NCBI GenBank assembly: GCA_046160825.1
Contig: JBJXHC010000038.1
Location: 1 to 64,000 of the forward strand
Source of the DNA: JBJXHC01 sp046160825
GTDB lineage: Bacteria > Bacteroidota > Ignavibacteria > UBA10030 > UBA6906
DNA: 64,000 nt
Direction of reading: 5' to 3'
The notes below the pieces were generated by a model. That model worked only from the letters and a program-made list of their open reading frames with translations. It was not told the DNA's origin and did not search any database. Both the position numbers and the translations under genes were made by a program. Positions 1 to 9,275 of the stretch are shown one piece after another (positions within the stretch are counted from its first letter, which is position 1; the number at the start of each line of letters is the position of its first letter).

Positions 1-128
1 GCGTTGTTCCATACACCCCAGCCGTCCGGAATTACTCCACCTTCGAATCCCTCCTGGAGTTTGATCTGCCCAGAGGCGTTGACCCCAACAAGCAATCCGA
101 TAAGGACAACCAGTAGAGTTTTTGTCAT
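1..128 (-). CDS. secreted protein, choice-of-anchor J type (5' part only)
   Basis: Only the first 42 codons lie in the window; the gene runs off the left edge. It starts at an ATG (126-128, minus) preceded by a strong Shine-Dalgarno site, AAGGGAGGA. The first ~20 residues form a signal peptide (MTKTLLVVLIGLLVGVNASG) for export through Sec. The mature start reads QEGFEGGVIPDGW, the opening typical of choice-of-anchor J / cleaved-adhesin jelly-roll domains in type IX-secreted surface proteins. The lamin-tail protein at 1503-4889 opens similarly (GESFD...LPAGW). The rest of the protein, including any sorting domain, is outside the window. Confidence 0.7.
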   Translation of the reverse strand, partial: MTKTLLVVLIGLLVGVNASGQIKLQEGFEGGVIPDGWGVWNN

Positions 129-497
129 AGTTCCTCCCTTAAAGAATATAGGTTGAATTGTGAGACGTTACCGATGGTGACAGAATGCAGACCAAACATA
201 CCGGCACTGAAACTCAGCTCTTCCGCTTTGTACCTGAGATTTAACTATTGATAAAAAGGATAATGAGGAAAAAAATCAATGTCAAGCGGACAGGCGAGAG
301 GGAATGGTGCTAAAGTTTCATTGCTCGGATTGTGCGCAGCGGACAAACGGGGGACAAACAATCCCCCATTCCATTGGGAGCCATGGAAAACGGCGGCAGT
401 CCTTCATTGATTCTTTTCGTCTCATGAAGGACAAGTTGGGCGGAAATTGCAGGTTGAACTAACCAGCGAAATAAAGGTAGAGAGAGGCAGGCGCCTC
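129..497. other. intergenic region, promoter only
   Basis: No convincing coding region is seen. It holds the minus-strand promoter at 257-285 and a small G/C hairpin (GGGGG at 349-353 pairing with CCCCC at 363-367) with no T-run, so it is not called a terminator. Confidence 0.5.
257..285 (-). promoter_or_regulatory. sigma-70-like promoter for the secreted protein at 1-128
   Basis: On the minus strand TTGACA (280-285) and TATCCT (257-262) are separated by exactly 17 bases. They point towards the gene starting at 128 and would leave a leader of about 120 nt. Recognised by eye only. Confidence 0.5.
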
Positions 498-704
498 TCA
501 GATCCTCTTGAACGCCGCCACGGTAAACGACTGATCGCGATTAGCCACCTGAATGGATCCTCCATCGCATGAAATGACGTGGTTTGGGAAACAGCGTTGG
601 AGATGCATTCGGGCGCTGTCCACGCTTGAGAAATGAGATGATTCCAACTTCCTTCTCGTTGCATCGGAGAGAAAGCGGGAGCCGAGAACTTGTTTTACGC
701 GCAT
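498..704 (-). CDS. hypothetical small protein, 68 aa
   Basis: The family is not recognised. The call rests on an ATG (702-704) preceded by a good ribosome binding site (TAGGAG, 7 nt upstream) and an intact 68-codon frame beginning MRVKQVLGSRFLSDATRRKL. The protein is basic, has no signal peptide or membrane segment, and contains two cysteines in its second half. Longer frames overlapping it on the same strand lack a ribosome binding site. It stands alone between two non-coding stretches, so it may be a small regulator or a chance frame. Confidence 0.4.
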   Translation of the reverse strand: MRVKQVLGSRFLSDATRRKLESSHFSSVDSARMHLQRCFPNHVISCDGGSIQVANRDQSFTVAAFKRI

Positions 705-1112
705 ATGGTTGCTCCTAAATATAGATCTACTGTTTTTCCGGGCTTTGACAACGTGACGACTTCGGTACGAGTGCTTCAGGCAGCAAAGGGTCCACGGAGG
801 TTTTGACTGTATTACTATATTCAAATCCGGTGCCAGAAGAATGTCCCTAAAACGGCTTGAAATCGCAGCACCAACAAGAGCAATGTGAAGATGATTCACA
901 CAATGTCGGTGGCAGGTGTATAAGAAGGTAACACATGACGCAGACCTTCGTGCCGTCACCTTGTCCGCCACAAGACTTCCTTTCAGCAGTAAACTTTACC
1001 CTCCACATTCGTTTTTCCACATAAAATGCTTCATTAGCGCATATCGAAATATGGCAGAGTTCTTGGTGATGGACCATTGTGTTTGTTTGTTCAATAACGG
1101 AGCCGCACCGCA
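705..1112. other. intergenic region between divergent genes
   Basis: Both strands carry open frames here, but none has a ribosome binding site or recognisable protein features. It probably contains promoters for the minus-strand 68-aa gene and for the plus-strand response regulator at 1113. No clear -35/-10 pair, repeat or RNA gene was found. Confidence 0.4.
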
Positions 1113-1496
1113 ATGGATATATTATTGGTAGATGACGATCAGGTCTTCCTTCACGAAGTGAAGGATGCTCTTGAATCGGGTGGTTACTCGGTCTTTGCAG
1201 CTGCCGATGGTATTGAAGGTTGCAAGATTCTTGTCGAACAGGATATCGACCTGATTCTCTCGGATGTACGCATGCCCGGATTCGACGGTGTGAAGTTATA
1301 CAACTTCGTGCGGGAGATGACCAGGTATAAGCATAAACGCTTTGTGTTTTTTTCCACGTTTGAGGAAGATTCACGTCGCATCCGTGATGCTGATCTGGAG
1401 AGGAACTACTACTTAAGCAAGTTTACGCCCCCGACGACGGTGGTGAAGTTCGTCGACAAATTGTTGTTCGGAAAATACGCGGGAACCTGGATGTAA
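1113..1496 (+). CDS. single-domain response regulator (CheY-like receiver)
   Basis: A 127-residue stand-alone receiver domain. The acidic pocket is in ILLVDDDQ (residues 3-10), the phosphoacceptor is D51 in LSDVRMPG, the switch Ser is S81 and the conserved Lys is K103 in LSKF. No output domain follows, so signalling must be by protein contact, as for CheY or Spo0F. The C-terminus (FGKYAGTWM) is slightly longer than a minimal receiver. A GGAG lies ~10 nt before the ATG. The gene converges on the lamin-tail protein gene with only 6 bases between the two stop codons. The partner kinase is not in the window. Confidence 0.85.
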   Translation: MDILLVDDDQVFLHEVKDALESGGYSVFAAADGIEGCKILVEQDIDLILSDVRMPGFDGVKLYNFVREMTRYKHKRFVFFSTFEEDSRRIRDADLERNYYLSKFTPPTTVVKFVDKLLFGKYAGTWM

Positions 1497-1502
1497 TTGT
1501 TC

Positions 1503-4500
1503 TCAGAGTTTGGCAGCAAGGACGACTACACCCTTTGCCGTTTCAATCACTCCGCCCGTCTGGTCAACTCCTTCGAGCAACACGATGTACATACCGATCC
1601 GCGCCTTACCACCATCATCGTCGCGGCCATCCCATGCAATATTTCCCGTCGTGCCCGACGGCTCATTGCTGGCAAGTGTGCGAATCCGTCTTCCACGAAC
1701 ATCATAAATCGATATTCGAATGACGGAGACATTGATCGGCAGCGTGTAGTGTATGAGCGTGAAGTCTTCCCTCCCATCTCCATCAGGTGAAAAAGGATTG
1801 GGCGAGAATGAAAGCGATGACGATGCCGGTGTGGCATTTGTGTAGATGCTATTCTGACGCCCGGGCGTTCCACCAATGGAGAACGCACAGGTACTCCACG
1901 CCCGCGCATCATTACTTCCCAGCACTGGATTTATTTTCTCGAGCGAGCGCCCGGAGAGGTCCGCAACACCCGGGTTGTGCCAGACCGGCTGAAAGTGAAC
2001 GCTGTCGATAACCCGGTTGGTGAGATCACGGAGGATCACCGCGTCGCCGTCGTTGTTCAGTCCGGGCCAAGAGCTTCTGGCAATGAAGAAGAGGGAACTG
2101 TCCATTTCCCCCAAGAACGGATATCGTGTAAAAGCCGTTGAGTCTGACGCGAGAAGAAGAAATCCTCCTGGAGGAACCTGTCTGCGCACCGTGCCGAGAG
2201 AAAGGGTAGTCACCGACCCCGACGAAGATGGTTTGTCTGAAATCTGCCATTGGGTGACATCGACGTTCCTATCCGAGATATTCAGCAGCTCAATGTACTC
2301 AGCCTGATTCGAAAGTGGCGCATACATGATCTCGTTGATCACCATCGCACGCTCATTATACCCGACCTTTATATCGACCCAAGCGTGGTTGTTGGCGGTA
2401 CGCTCATCATCGGGATGATGAACACGGAGAAACACTGGAAGAGCGCCTGGTGGCGGGTTGGTCCATGGGAGATTCACACGCAACGTGTCCCTGTATGCCA
2501 GCGGTTGCGTGACAGTGACTTCGGCAACCAATTCATCAAGCCCGACAACCGAATCGCCGGTGGCGTCGTGAAAAAGCTCAACGATGAAAGAACCTATCGG
2601 AAGCCGGCCAGCATTCTGTACAGTAGCAACAACATTTGCGGGCTCACCCGGTAAGACTGTGATACCTGTAGAACGAACCAGTTTGAGATCAACATTGACA
2701 ACGACAACTGAGTTCTTGCGCCCCGGAGTGGCACCCGCGGTGTCTGCCGAAGAAATCCAATTCGTCGAATCCTGTGGGTCTCCCAGCGGATCGATCACCT
2801 CAAGGGACGTTCCCCCGCTTCCTCCCCACGATGGCTGGTAGAAGATGGAATCCATGACGGCATTCCGATTATCGGCAAGCACTACTGCGTCCCCGGTGTT
2901 ACTCCAAAGAAATGTCGGCAAAGCAGCACTTTGAATCACCGTTCCAGGAATGTCTCCGTATGCCGTGTAGAGCAACGCAGTGTCTTTTGTCACCACAGCA
3001 AGTGATTCTGGTGCGAGAAGAACAGGCAACGATGTCAACACGTAGCGCGACGTACCGCGATTACCAAGCTTCCAAACGTTGAGGGAAATGGTATCAGGAC
3101 TGACGTTCAATAACTCCACCCATTCTGGTATCCCTGCGGGAGGAGCGTACATGATCTCGTTCACGCGTACCGATCCACGCGGATAACCAACGACGATCGT
3201 CGTCAGCACCTCATTGTTGACGCTGTCTTCATCTTCCATCCATCTCGTTTTTGCAATGAACCGGTACGACCCGGCCAACGGATTGCCGACTCCGATCAGG
3301 ACAACAAGGGAATCACCCGGAACCAGCACGCTAATGGATCCGGAGTCAACCCGTTCTGTCTGTTGGGCAAGAGAGTCGTTGTTCACATCCTCATAGAGTA
3401 CCACACTCAACGATGGAGAAGCGGCGAGGCCGGCATTCCTTATCACCACAGACAGGGAGAGCGCCCTCCCCGAAACCGGAAACAGCGGTTGTGGTATGAT
3501 GGCCTCAAGCGCAAGGTCAAAATCTTTTTGTGTGAGACTATTCTTCTTGCCGGGAGTACTTGATCGTGATGTTCCCCAGTTCAATTCTGCAGTTGAACTT
3601 CCAAGCGGATCAATGCGCTCAAGGGACTTGCCGCCGTTATTGCCGCCCCACGACGGGAGATAAACGACCGAGTCCATCACAAGTGTCCGGTGATCATACA
3701 CCACCACGGCATCACCGGAGTTGTTCAGCGTGGGGAATGCCGGAACATGGATGACTTGGGCTTCAATATCGGGATGGATATCCACAAATCCGGATGAGTC
3801 CTTTGTGAGAATGATATACCCGCCCGCCGGGATTCTTCTATCAAGCGCAGTCAGCAGTTTCTTTGAAGTGGTGATATTATCAGACACCAACCAGTCCTCC
3901 AAGGATATCGAATCAGATCGCGTATTGTATAGTTCCACCCATTCCGGTTCGCCGCTTGCCGGCGCGTACATAATCTCATTTACAACAACGCTCTGTGGGC
4001 GATAACCAATCCCCAATAAACCAAACCCGATATTGTTTTGGAGATTCTGATCGGAACCATAAACTGCCTGGCCGATAACCTGATGTTCACCCACCTCCCA
4101 TACGCCCAAAAGGAGAACTACTTGTATACTATCGGCCGGCTGGAGAATGGATGCTATCGTTGCCGATGCGACAATCTCCGAGGGTTGAGGAAGGGAATCA
4201 CGGTTCACATCATGGTATAAGTCTACGATAAAATCCTGGGCAGGGTCCAGTCCCGCATTCGCAATAGTGATCACTCCCTGGATGCTATCACCTTCGAGTG
4301 GGGCAAGAGGAAAAAACGAGACCCGCTGGACGAGGAGGTCATGCGAAGTCAAGGCCGTCACGACAACATCGTCCATCCTCAACGTTCCTGTTGTCCCAGT
4401 CGGGTCAGGAATAACCCGCCATCGAATTCGAACTCCGCCCTCGTATGCAAGCGTCTCCGGAAGCGCAAACTGATGGAACACATAATTTGTCGAACCGGAA

Positions 4501-4889
4501 TTCCTGAGGGTGTCGCCAATCAGGAACGGATACGAAACACCACTGTCAATTGAAGCTTCGGCAACCAGTCGGGCGTTGTGTGTTCCGGACCTGCGTGTGT
4601 AGAATGCCAGACTCTCTGGTGCGAAGGTCGAAAAATTAAGAAGATGCGAATGAAGTTCTTGTGCGATAGTGGCATTCGTACTTAAAGCGGCGTTGGGGAA
4701 AGACCGTGGTGTTGAGGTTGTCGTCGTAAAGTCATCTGTCCCCGGAACACGGTTCTGCGAAGAACTCCACCCTGCGGGCAGAGCGGGTGCGGTGATGGCA
4801 TCAAACGATTCACCGTTCGGGAACTGTGCCCACGCTGAACTTGACACCAAGACAGTGATAACAATTGCAGACTGTAACCGGGACTTCAT
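1503..4889 (-). CDS. large secreted protein with three CARDB-lamin-tail modules and FlgD-like C-terminal domain
   Basis: 1128 residues from the ATG at 4889, which gives a clean signal peptide (MKSRLQSAIVITVLVSSSAW, cleavage near AWA-Q); the frame is open further upstream, but that part has no secretion signal. Order: choice-of-anchor J-like jelly roll (~25-180), then three tandem modules of a CARDB-like adhesion domain (~183-293, 457-568, 733-843), each followed by a lamin-tail domain (~300-450, 573-728, 848-1015). The lamin-tail domains open VNEIMYAP...EWVEL. A C-terminal FlgD-like Ig domain (~1025-1128) starts with SPNPFSPDGDG and has WDGRDDDG, a type IX secretion C-terminal style. Probably a surface or matrix protein; ligand unknown. 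Confidence 0.85.
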   Translation of the reverse strand: MKSRLQSAIVITVLVSSSAWAQFPNGESFDAITAPALPAGWSSSQNRVPGTDDFTTTTSTPRSFPNAALSTNATIAQELHSHLLNFSTFAPESLAFYTRRSGTHNARLVAEASIDSGVSYPFLIGDTLRNSGSTNYVFHQFALPETLAYEGGVRIRWRVIPDPTGTTGTLRMDDVVVTALTSHDLLVQRVSFFPLAPLEGDSIQGVITIANAGLDPAQDFIVDLYHDVNRDSLPQPSEIVASATIASILQPADSIQVVLLLGVWEVGEHQVIGQAVYGSDQNLQNNIGFGLLGIGYRPQSVVVNEIMYAPASGEPEWVELYNTRSDSISLEDWLVSDNITTSKKLLTALDRRIPAGGYIILTKDSSGFVDIHPDIEAQVIHVPAFPTLNNSGDAVVVYDHRTLVMDSVVYLPSWGGNNGGKSLERIDPLGSSTAELNWGTSRSSTPGKKNSLTQKDFDLALEAIIPQPLFPVSGRALSLSVVIRNAGLAASPSLSVVLYEDVNNDSLAQQTERVDSGSISVLVPGDSLVVLIGVGNPLAGSYRFIAKTRWMEDEDSVNNEVLTTIVVGYPRGSVRVNEIMYAPPAGIPEWVELLNVSPDTISLNVWKLGNRGTSRYVLTSLPVLLAPESLAVVTKDTALLYTAYGDIPGTVIQSAALPTFLWSNTGDAVVLADNRNAVMDSIFYQPSWGGSGGTSLEVIDPLGDPQDSTNWISSADTAGATPGRKNSVVVVNVDLKLVRSTGITVLPGEPANVVATVQNAGRLPIGSFIVELFHDATGDSVVGLDELVAEVTVTQPLAYRDTLRVNLPWTNPPPGALPVFLRVHHPDDERTANNHAWVDIKVGYNERAMVINEIMYAPLSNQAEYIELLNISDRNVDVTQWQISDKPSSSGSVTTLSLGTVRRQVPPGGFLLLASDSTAFTRYPFLGEMDSSLFFIARSSWPGLNNDGDAVILRDLTNRVIDSVHFQPVWHNPGVADLSGRSLEKINPVLGSNDARAWSTCAFSIGGTPGRQNSIYTNATPASSSLSFSPNPFSPDGDGREDFTLIHYTLPINVSVIRISIYDVRGRRIRTLASNEPSGTTGNIAWDGRDDDGGKARIGMYIVLLEGVDQTGGVIETAKGVVVLAAKL

Positions 4890-5047
4890 GGAAACGAAGC
4901 GGCTGTTCGGACGAAGTAAAATGCTGCGATAATTGTAGTATAATAATTTCCGATATGCAAGCCTTTCGAGCGAAGACGTTCGGGATATGTGGGGCGGTTG
5001 ACTTTTCCTGCAAGAATAAGTATATACAGCAACATTTTCACGAGCAC

Positions 5048-5422
5048 ATGACAGCACAACGAGAAAAAATATTATTTGTTGATGACGATACCGAGTTGCG
5101 CACAATTGTGAAGGATCAGTTGAGCATCGCTGGGTATGAAGTCGAAGAAGCCGAGGATGGTCTCGAAGCCCTGGAAAAGATCAAGCATACAAGATACGAC
5201 CTCGTGTTGCTTGATATAACCATTCCAGGGAAATCGGGTCTTGATGTGCTGAAGTCAGCGAAGCAACTGCGGCCGGAATGCCGGGTCATTATTTTGACCG
5301 GTGTTGTCGGACTGGCCGTGGCGATAGAAAGCTTGAAACTTGGTGCCATGGACTATGTTACCAAGCCCTACAACATGGAGTACCTGCTTACATCCATCAA
5401 GAGGGCACTCGCACCATTATAG
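5048..5422 (+). CDS. single-domain response regulator (CheY-like receiver)
   Basis: 124 residues from the ATG at 5048 (MTAQREKILFVDDD). It has an acidic pocket D12-D14, phosphoacceptor D56 in LLDITIPG, switch Thr T84 in ILTG and K106 in VTKPYN, all in canonical places. There is no output domain. An in-frame extension upstream reads through the leader and lacks family similarity. It is divergent from the lamin-tail gene across a 158-bp AT-rich gap containing TATAATAAT and is followed by an intrinsic terminator. Cognate kinase not in the window. Confidence 0.87.
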   Translation: MTAQREKILFVDDDTELRTIVKDQLSIAGYEVEEAEDGLEALEKIKHTRYDLVLLDITIPGKSGLDVLKSAKQLRPECRVIILTGVVGLAVAIESLKLGAMDYVTKPYNMEYLLTSIKRALAPL

Positions 5423-5449
5423 AGCTGCGTATCATTTTCATGTAAAGAG

Positions 5450-5474
5450 AAAGGCGGCCTTGTAAGCCGCCTTT
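5450..5474. terminator. intrinsic terminator-like hairpin between convergent genes
   Basis: A perfect 9-bp stem, AAAGGCGGC pairing with GCCGCCTTT around a 7-nt loop. It lies between the response regulator stop (5422) and the ahcY stop (5505). A/T bases flank both arms, so it can serve both strands, although no long T-run follows. Confidence 0.7.
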
Positions 5475-5504
5475 GCCGTTTCTCAAACCACTGATTTTTC
5501 TTGC

Positions 5505-6785
5505 CTACGTTCCTGAACTGTAATCGTCTATGTACGTCACCTGCTCTGCGGTCAGTTTGTCGATGGTGATTCCTTGTGTCTCCAGTTTCACCAGCGCGAT
5601 TTGCTGATCCTGCAAAGGCGGAATGTCATGCACGGTGTTCGACAGGCGCTTACCCTTCTTGTCGGCCTCAGCGAGCCTCAACTGCGACATGAACTGGTTG
5701 GCGAATGACATGTCCATCACTTCCGATGGATGTCCCTCGGCTGCTGCAAGATTAACCAACCTGCCCTGCGCGAGGACATAGACGCGGTTCCCATTCTTAA
5801 GTACGTACTCATCATTGTTGGGCCGCACTTCACGCTTTGACTTCGAGACTTTGGCCAGATCGGTCAGGTTCAACTCGCAGTCGTAGTGTCCCGTGTTGCA
5901 AACAATCGCGCCGTCTTTCATTGACTGAAAATGTCGCTTGACAACAACGTCCTTCACGCCTGTTGCCGTGATGAAGATATCGCCCACCTTCGCAGCTTCA
6001 TCCATCGTCATTACGCGGATGCCGTCAAGTGTCGCCTTGAGTGCGGCGGTTGCCTTGATTTCCGTAACGATGACATTGGCTCCGAGACCCTTTGCCCTGC
6101 TCGCAACGCCGCGCCCGCAATGACCGTAACCGGCGACAACAACGTTTTTGCCTGCAAACAAAACACTCGTTGCGCGAAGGATACCGTCAAGGGTTGACTG
6201 TCCGGTCCCGAACACGTTATCAAAATCCCATTTTGTCTCGGCATCATTTACAGCAATCACCGGATATTTCAACGCTCCATCGGCAGCCATGGCGCGGAGA
6301 CGATGGACACCTGTTGTGGTTTCTTCGGTCCCGCCAATAACATACTTCTCCGCAAATTCCGGATGTTTGTTATGAATGGTGAAGATCAGATCCGCACCGT
6401 CGTCAAGCGTCAGGTTCGGATGGAATTTAAGCGTCTCCTCGATGCACCAGTAAAACTCCTTGACGTCCATTCCGTGCCACGCGAAAATCGAAATTCCTTC
6501 CGCCGCGAGTGCCGATGCGACGGCATCATTTGTAGAGAGCGGGTTGCAGCCACTCCAACTGACTTCCGCCCCGGCTTCTTCTAGCGTCCTGATGAGAACT
6601 GCTGTTTCCTTTGTTACGTGGAGACAACCGGCAATGCGGTATCCCTTCAATGGTTTTGTCTTGCGGTATTTTGCCCGCAATGCCATCAACACCGGCATGC
6701 GTGATTCCGCCCATTCAATGAGTTTCTTGCCTTCGGCGGCCAGCTTCAGATCAGCGACCTTGTACTTTCCTGCTTTGTGATCCAT
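5505..6785 (-). CDS. ahcY: adenosylhomocysteinase
   Basis: 426 residues. Hydrolyses S-adenosylhomocysteine reversibly to adenosine and homocysteine, removing the product inhibitor of methyltransferases; cytoplasmic, NAD-dependent. Family marks are LKGYRIAGCLHVTKETAVL near residue 50, the NAD-binding glycine loop GYGHCGRGVASRAKG, and CNTGHYDCE. It is of the shorter bacterial/archaeal type without the ~40-residue insertion of eukaryotic enzymes. The start is the ATG at 6785 with AAGGA six bases upstream; a longer in-frame extension overlaps metK and is rejected. It follows metK by 41 bp on the same strand, forming a methyl-cycle operon. Confidence 0.95.
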   Translation of the reverse strand: MDHKAGKYKVADLKLAAEGKKLIEWAESRMPVLMALRAKYRKTKPLKGYRIAGCLHVTKETAVLIRTLEEAGAEVSWSGCNPLSTNDAVASALAAEGISIFAWHGMDVKEFYWCIEETLKFHPNLTLDDGADLIFTIHNKHPEFAEKYVIGGTEETTTGVHRLRAMAADGALKYPVIAVNDAETKWDFDNVFGTGQSTLDGILRATSVLFAGKNVVVAGYGHCGRGVASRAKGLGANVIVTEIKATAALKATLDGIRVMTMDEAAKVGDIFITATGVKDVVVKRHFQSMKDGAIVCNTGHYDCELNLTDLAKVSKSKREVRPNNDEYVLKNGNRVYVLAQGRLVNLAAAEGHPSEVMDMSFANQFMSQLRLAEADKKGKRLSNTVHDIPPLQDQQIALVKLETQGITIDKLTAEQVTYIDDYSSGT

Positions 6786-6826
6786 TGTTTCCTTAGTAAA
6801 ATATGAATGATGATGTATGAACGCTT

Positions 6827-7990
6827 TTACCTGATGGCTCGCTGGAGCGTATTGATCAGGTCGAGTTTCTCCCACGAAAATTCCTTCTCATCCCTGCCGA
6901 AGTGTCCGTAGGCAGCAGTCTTTCGGTAGATCGGACGTCGCAATTGCAGTCGCGCAATCAACCCCGCCGGCGTCATGTCGATTTCCCTCTTGATCACCCT
7001 CTCCAGCTCTTCATCAGGAATTCGACCTGTACCGATTGTATCGACGTGGATGGAAACCGGCTCCGCGACACCAATAGCATATGCAACCTGAATCAGACAT
7101 TCGTTTGCAAGTCCGGCACCGACGACATTTTTTGCTATGTGGCGGGCTGCGTACGCGGCGCTGCGATCAACCTTTGAAGGATCCTTTCCGGAAAATGCGC
7201 CGCCGCCATGCGGTGCGCGGCCACCATACGTATCGACAATAATTTTTCTTCCCGTGAGTCCACTATCGCCGTGAGGTCCGCCAATCTCAAACTTGCCGGT
7301 CGGGTTCACATGAATAACGAGTGAACTGTCGCGCAAGCGCTTGGGGATGACGTATTCGATGACATGCTTCGTTACGTCGCGTTTAATTCTTTGCTGGCTG
7401 ATATTGGGGTCGTGCTGTGTGGAAATAACCACCGTGTGAATCCGTATCGGCTTGCGTCCCTGGTATTCCACGGTCACCTGCGACTTCGCATCCGGACGCA
7501 GATACGGCATCAACTTCGGATTGTTCTTGCGGATGTCGGCAAGGCGTTTCACCAGTTTGTGCGAGTACTGAAGTGCCATCGGCATGTATTCCGGTGTTTC
7601 GTCGGTTGCGTATCCAAACATCATTCCCTGGTCACCCGCACCCTGCTTCTTTTTCTTCTTTTTGTTCGCATCAACACCCATGGCAATGTCCGGCGACTGG
7701 GAATGCAACGCCGCGAGAATGCCGCAGGAGTTTGCCTCAAACATGTACTCTGCTCGCGTATAGCCAATCTCTCTGATCACTGCCCGCACAACGTCGGGAA
7801 TGTTCACCCACGCATTGGTCGTGACCTCTCCTGCAACAACCACCTGACCCGTCGTGACGAGTGTTTCGCATGCAACGCGGGAATGTGGATCCTGTTTCAG
7901 CATTTCGTCCAGCACAGCATCGGAGATCTGATCCGCTACCTTGTCGGGATGTCCTTCAGAAACAGATTCCGATGTGAATAGATACGACAT
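6827..7990 (-). CDS. metK: S-adenosylmethionine synthetase
   Basis: 387 residues from the ATG at 7990 (GAGG upstream). Makes S-adenosylmethionine from methionine and ATP. The ATP-site motif SEGHPDK is at the N-terminus, GAGDQGMMFGYA in the first third and the phosphate loop GGGAFSGKD in the second half. An odd insertion of six consecutive lysines (ANKKKKKKQGAGDQG) stands where most homologues have a short acidic turn. The gene lies between a nucleotidyltransferase gene (45 bp upstream) and ahcY; no SAM riboswitch is visible in these short gaps. Confidence 0.95.
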   Translation of the reverse strand: MSYLFTSESVSEGHPDKVADQISDAVLDEMLKQDPHSRVACETLVTTGQVVVAGEVTTNAWVNIPDVVRAVIREIGYTRAEYMFEANSCGILAALHSQSPDIAMGVDANKKKKKKQGAGDQGMMFGYATDETPEYMPMALQYSHKLVKRLADIRKNNPKLMPYLRPDAKSQVTVEYQGRKPIRIHTVVISTQHDPNISQQRIKRDVTKHVIEYVIPKRLRDSSLVIHVNPTGKFEIGGPHGDSGLTGRKIIVDTYGGRAPHGGGAFSGKDPSKVDRSAAYAARHIAKNVVGAGLANECLIQVAYAIGVAEPVSIHVDTIGTGRIPDEELERVIKREIDMTPAGLIARLQLRRPIYRKTAAYGHFGRDEKEFSWEKLDLINTLQRAIR

Positions 7991-8035
7991 GTTCAACCTC
8001 AACTATGTATGTTAATGAATGATCTGGGACTTGCT

Positions 8036-9013
8036 CTAGTAGAAATCGATCTCTGACGAACCACCGACATTAATGCGCTTGTATCCGCCCTTGACGACCG
8101 AACCGTTTCCGACAATGGAGTTGTCGAGCATCGCGCGTTGCACATGCGCGTCCTCTCCAATGATCGAGTTCTTCACGACCGATTCGGAGATCTGCGCATT
8201 GTCGCCCACCGTCGTGAAAGGTCCGATGATGCAATCTTTCAGAATGGCTTTGGGCGAGATATATACAGGCTCATTTATGACGACGCCTTCAATCTTGCGG
8301 GAGGTGGATTTTTTTTCAAGCAGAGCGCGGTTGGTGGAAAGAAGCGTTTCGGGCTTGCCACAATCGAACCAACCCTCAACATTAAACGTGGTTATCTTTT
8401 CCCCACGCTCGATCATCATTTGCAGGGCATCAGTCAGTTGATACTCTCCCTTTGTACGCAAGTCCTTATCAACCAGTTCGTTCAAACACGATACGAGGAG
8501 CGGTGTATTTATCAGATAATAGAGACCGACGATTGCAAGATTACTGATGGGTTTTTCAGGTTTTTCCACGAGACGTTTGATCTGTCCGTTTTCCATTTCG
8601 GCAACACCGAAGCGCCGCGGGTCATCGACGTGCTTTACGCCAAGGGATGATGTCTTTGCCTTGAGCACCGGGCCAAGATCGACGTCAAAGATCGTGTCGC
8701 CAAGGATGATAAGCACAGGTTCGTTGCCGAGTGTCTGACGGGAAAGATAGATGGCATGACCAAGTCCGAGCCGCTCTTCCTGCTCGACAAAATCCGCGGC
8801 AAAGTGTGGATAGGCTTGAGAGACGTATTCCCTAATCTTGTCGCTCATATGACCGACAATAAACGTCGCCTCATTGATCTTTTCACCAATGATCTTATCA
8901 AGGATATGACCAAGAATCGGCTTTCCCGCCACGTTCAACAGGACTTTAGGCAGCGTATAGGTATGGGGCCGGAGTCTGCTGCCGACCCCTGCAACCGGAA
9001 TAATAGCTCTCAT
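8036..9013 (-). CDS. sugar-phosphate nucleotidyltransferase with left-handed beta-helix tail
   Basis: 325 residues from the ATG at 9013. The N-terminal Rossmann-like domain carries the nucleotidyltransferase signature IIPVAGVGSRLRPHTYTLPK and a metal-site aspartate in ILGDTIFD. From about residue 235 hexapeptide-type repeats (ISPKAILKDCIIGPFTTVG) suggest a left-handed beta-helix. This fits glucose-1-phosphate thymidylyl/uridylyl transferases and archaeal GlmU-like enzymes that make NDP-sugars. Substrate cannot be fixed from sequence. It is first in the minus-strand run with metK and ahcY, and divergent from the IPP isomerase gene. Confidence 0.82.
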   Translation of the reverse strand: MRAIIPVAGVGSRLRPHTYTLPKVLLNVAGKPILGHILDKIIGEKINEATFIVGHMSDKIREYVSQAYPHFAADFVEQEERLGLGHAIYLSRQTLGNEPVLIILGDTIFDVDLGPVLKAKTSSLGVKHVDDPRRFGVAEMENGQIKRLVEKPEKPISNLAIVGLYYLINTPLLVSCLNELVDKDLRTKGEYQLTDALQMMIERGEKITTFNVEGWFDCGKPETLLSTNRALLEKKSTSRKIEGVVINEPVYISPKAILKDCIIGPFTTVGDNAQISESVVKNSIIGEDAHVQRAMLDNSIVGNGSVVKGGYKRINVGGSSEIDFY

Positions 9014-9275
9014 TGCACTGTGGCTTTGGAAATCATGAATAACATCAGAATTGGTTAAAATCGACGATAAAGGTACGTAACAATACCAAGATATGCAACA
9101 AAGTAGGGTGCGCCGTAACACACACTCGAATCGATTCTCATGAAGAGCACTCACCAAATGCTGACTTATGTTTACAACATCGAAGAACTTCCCGCACATT
9201 TGCGCGTTTTGGTTATCTTGCTTCTCTATAGTGAATTGGTTATTTTTTCGCGTAGTATCCCGACCATGTCAGCCA

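Noticed and set aside
349..367. GGGGG/CCCCC hairpin as a terminator
   Set aside because: Only five pairs and no T-run on either strand.
916..1131. 71-codon plus-strand frame upstream of the response regulator
   Set aside because: No ribosome binding site, overlaps the real start, and the product has no sensible features.
847..1374. 175-codon minus-strand frame
   Set aside because: Mostly antisense to the response regulator, no ribosome binding site, low-complexity composition.
7991..8035. SAM or SAH riboswitch for metK-ahcY
   Set aside because: The gaps are 45 and 41 bases and contain no aptamer-like sequence.
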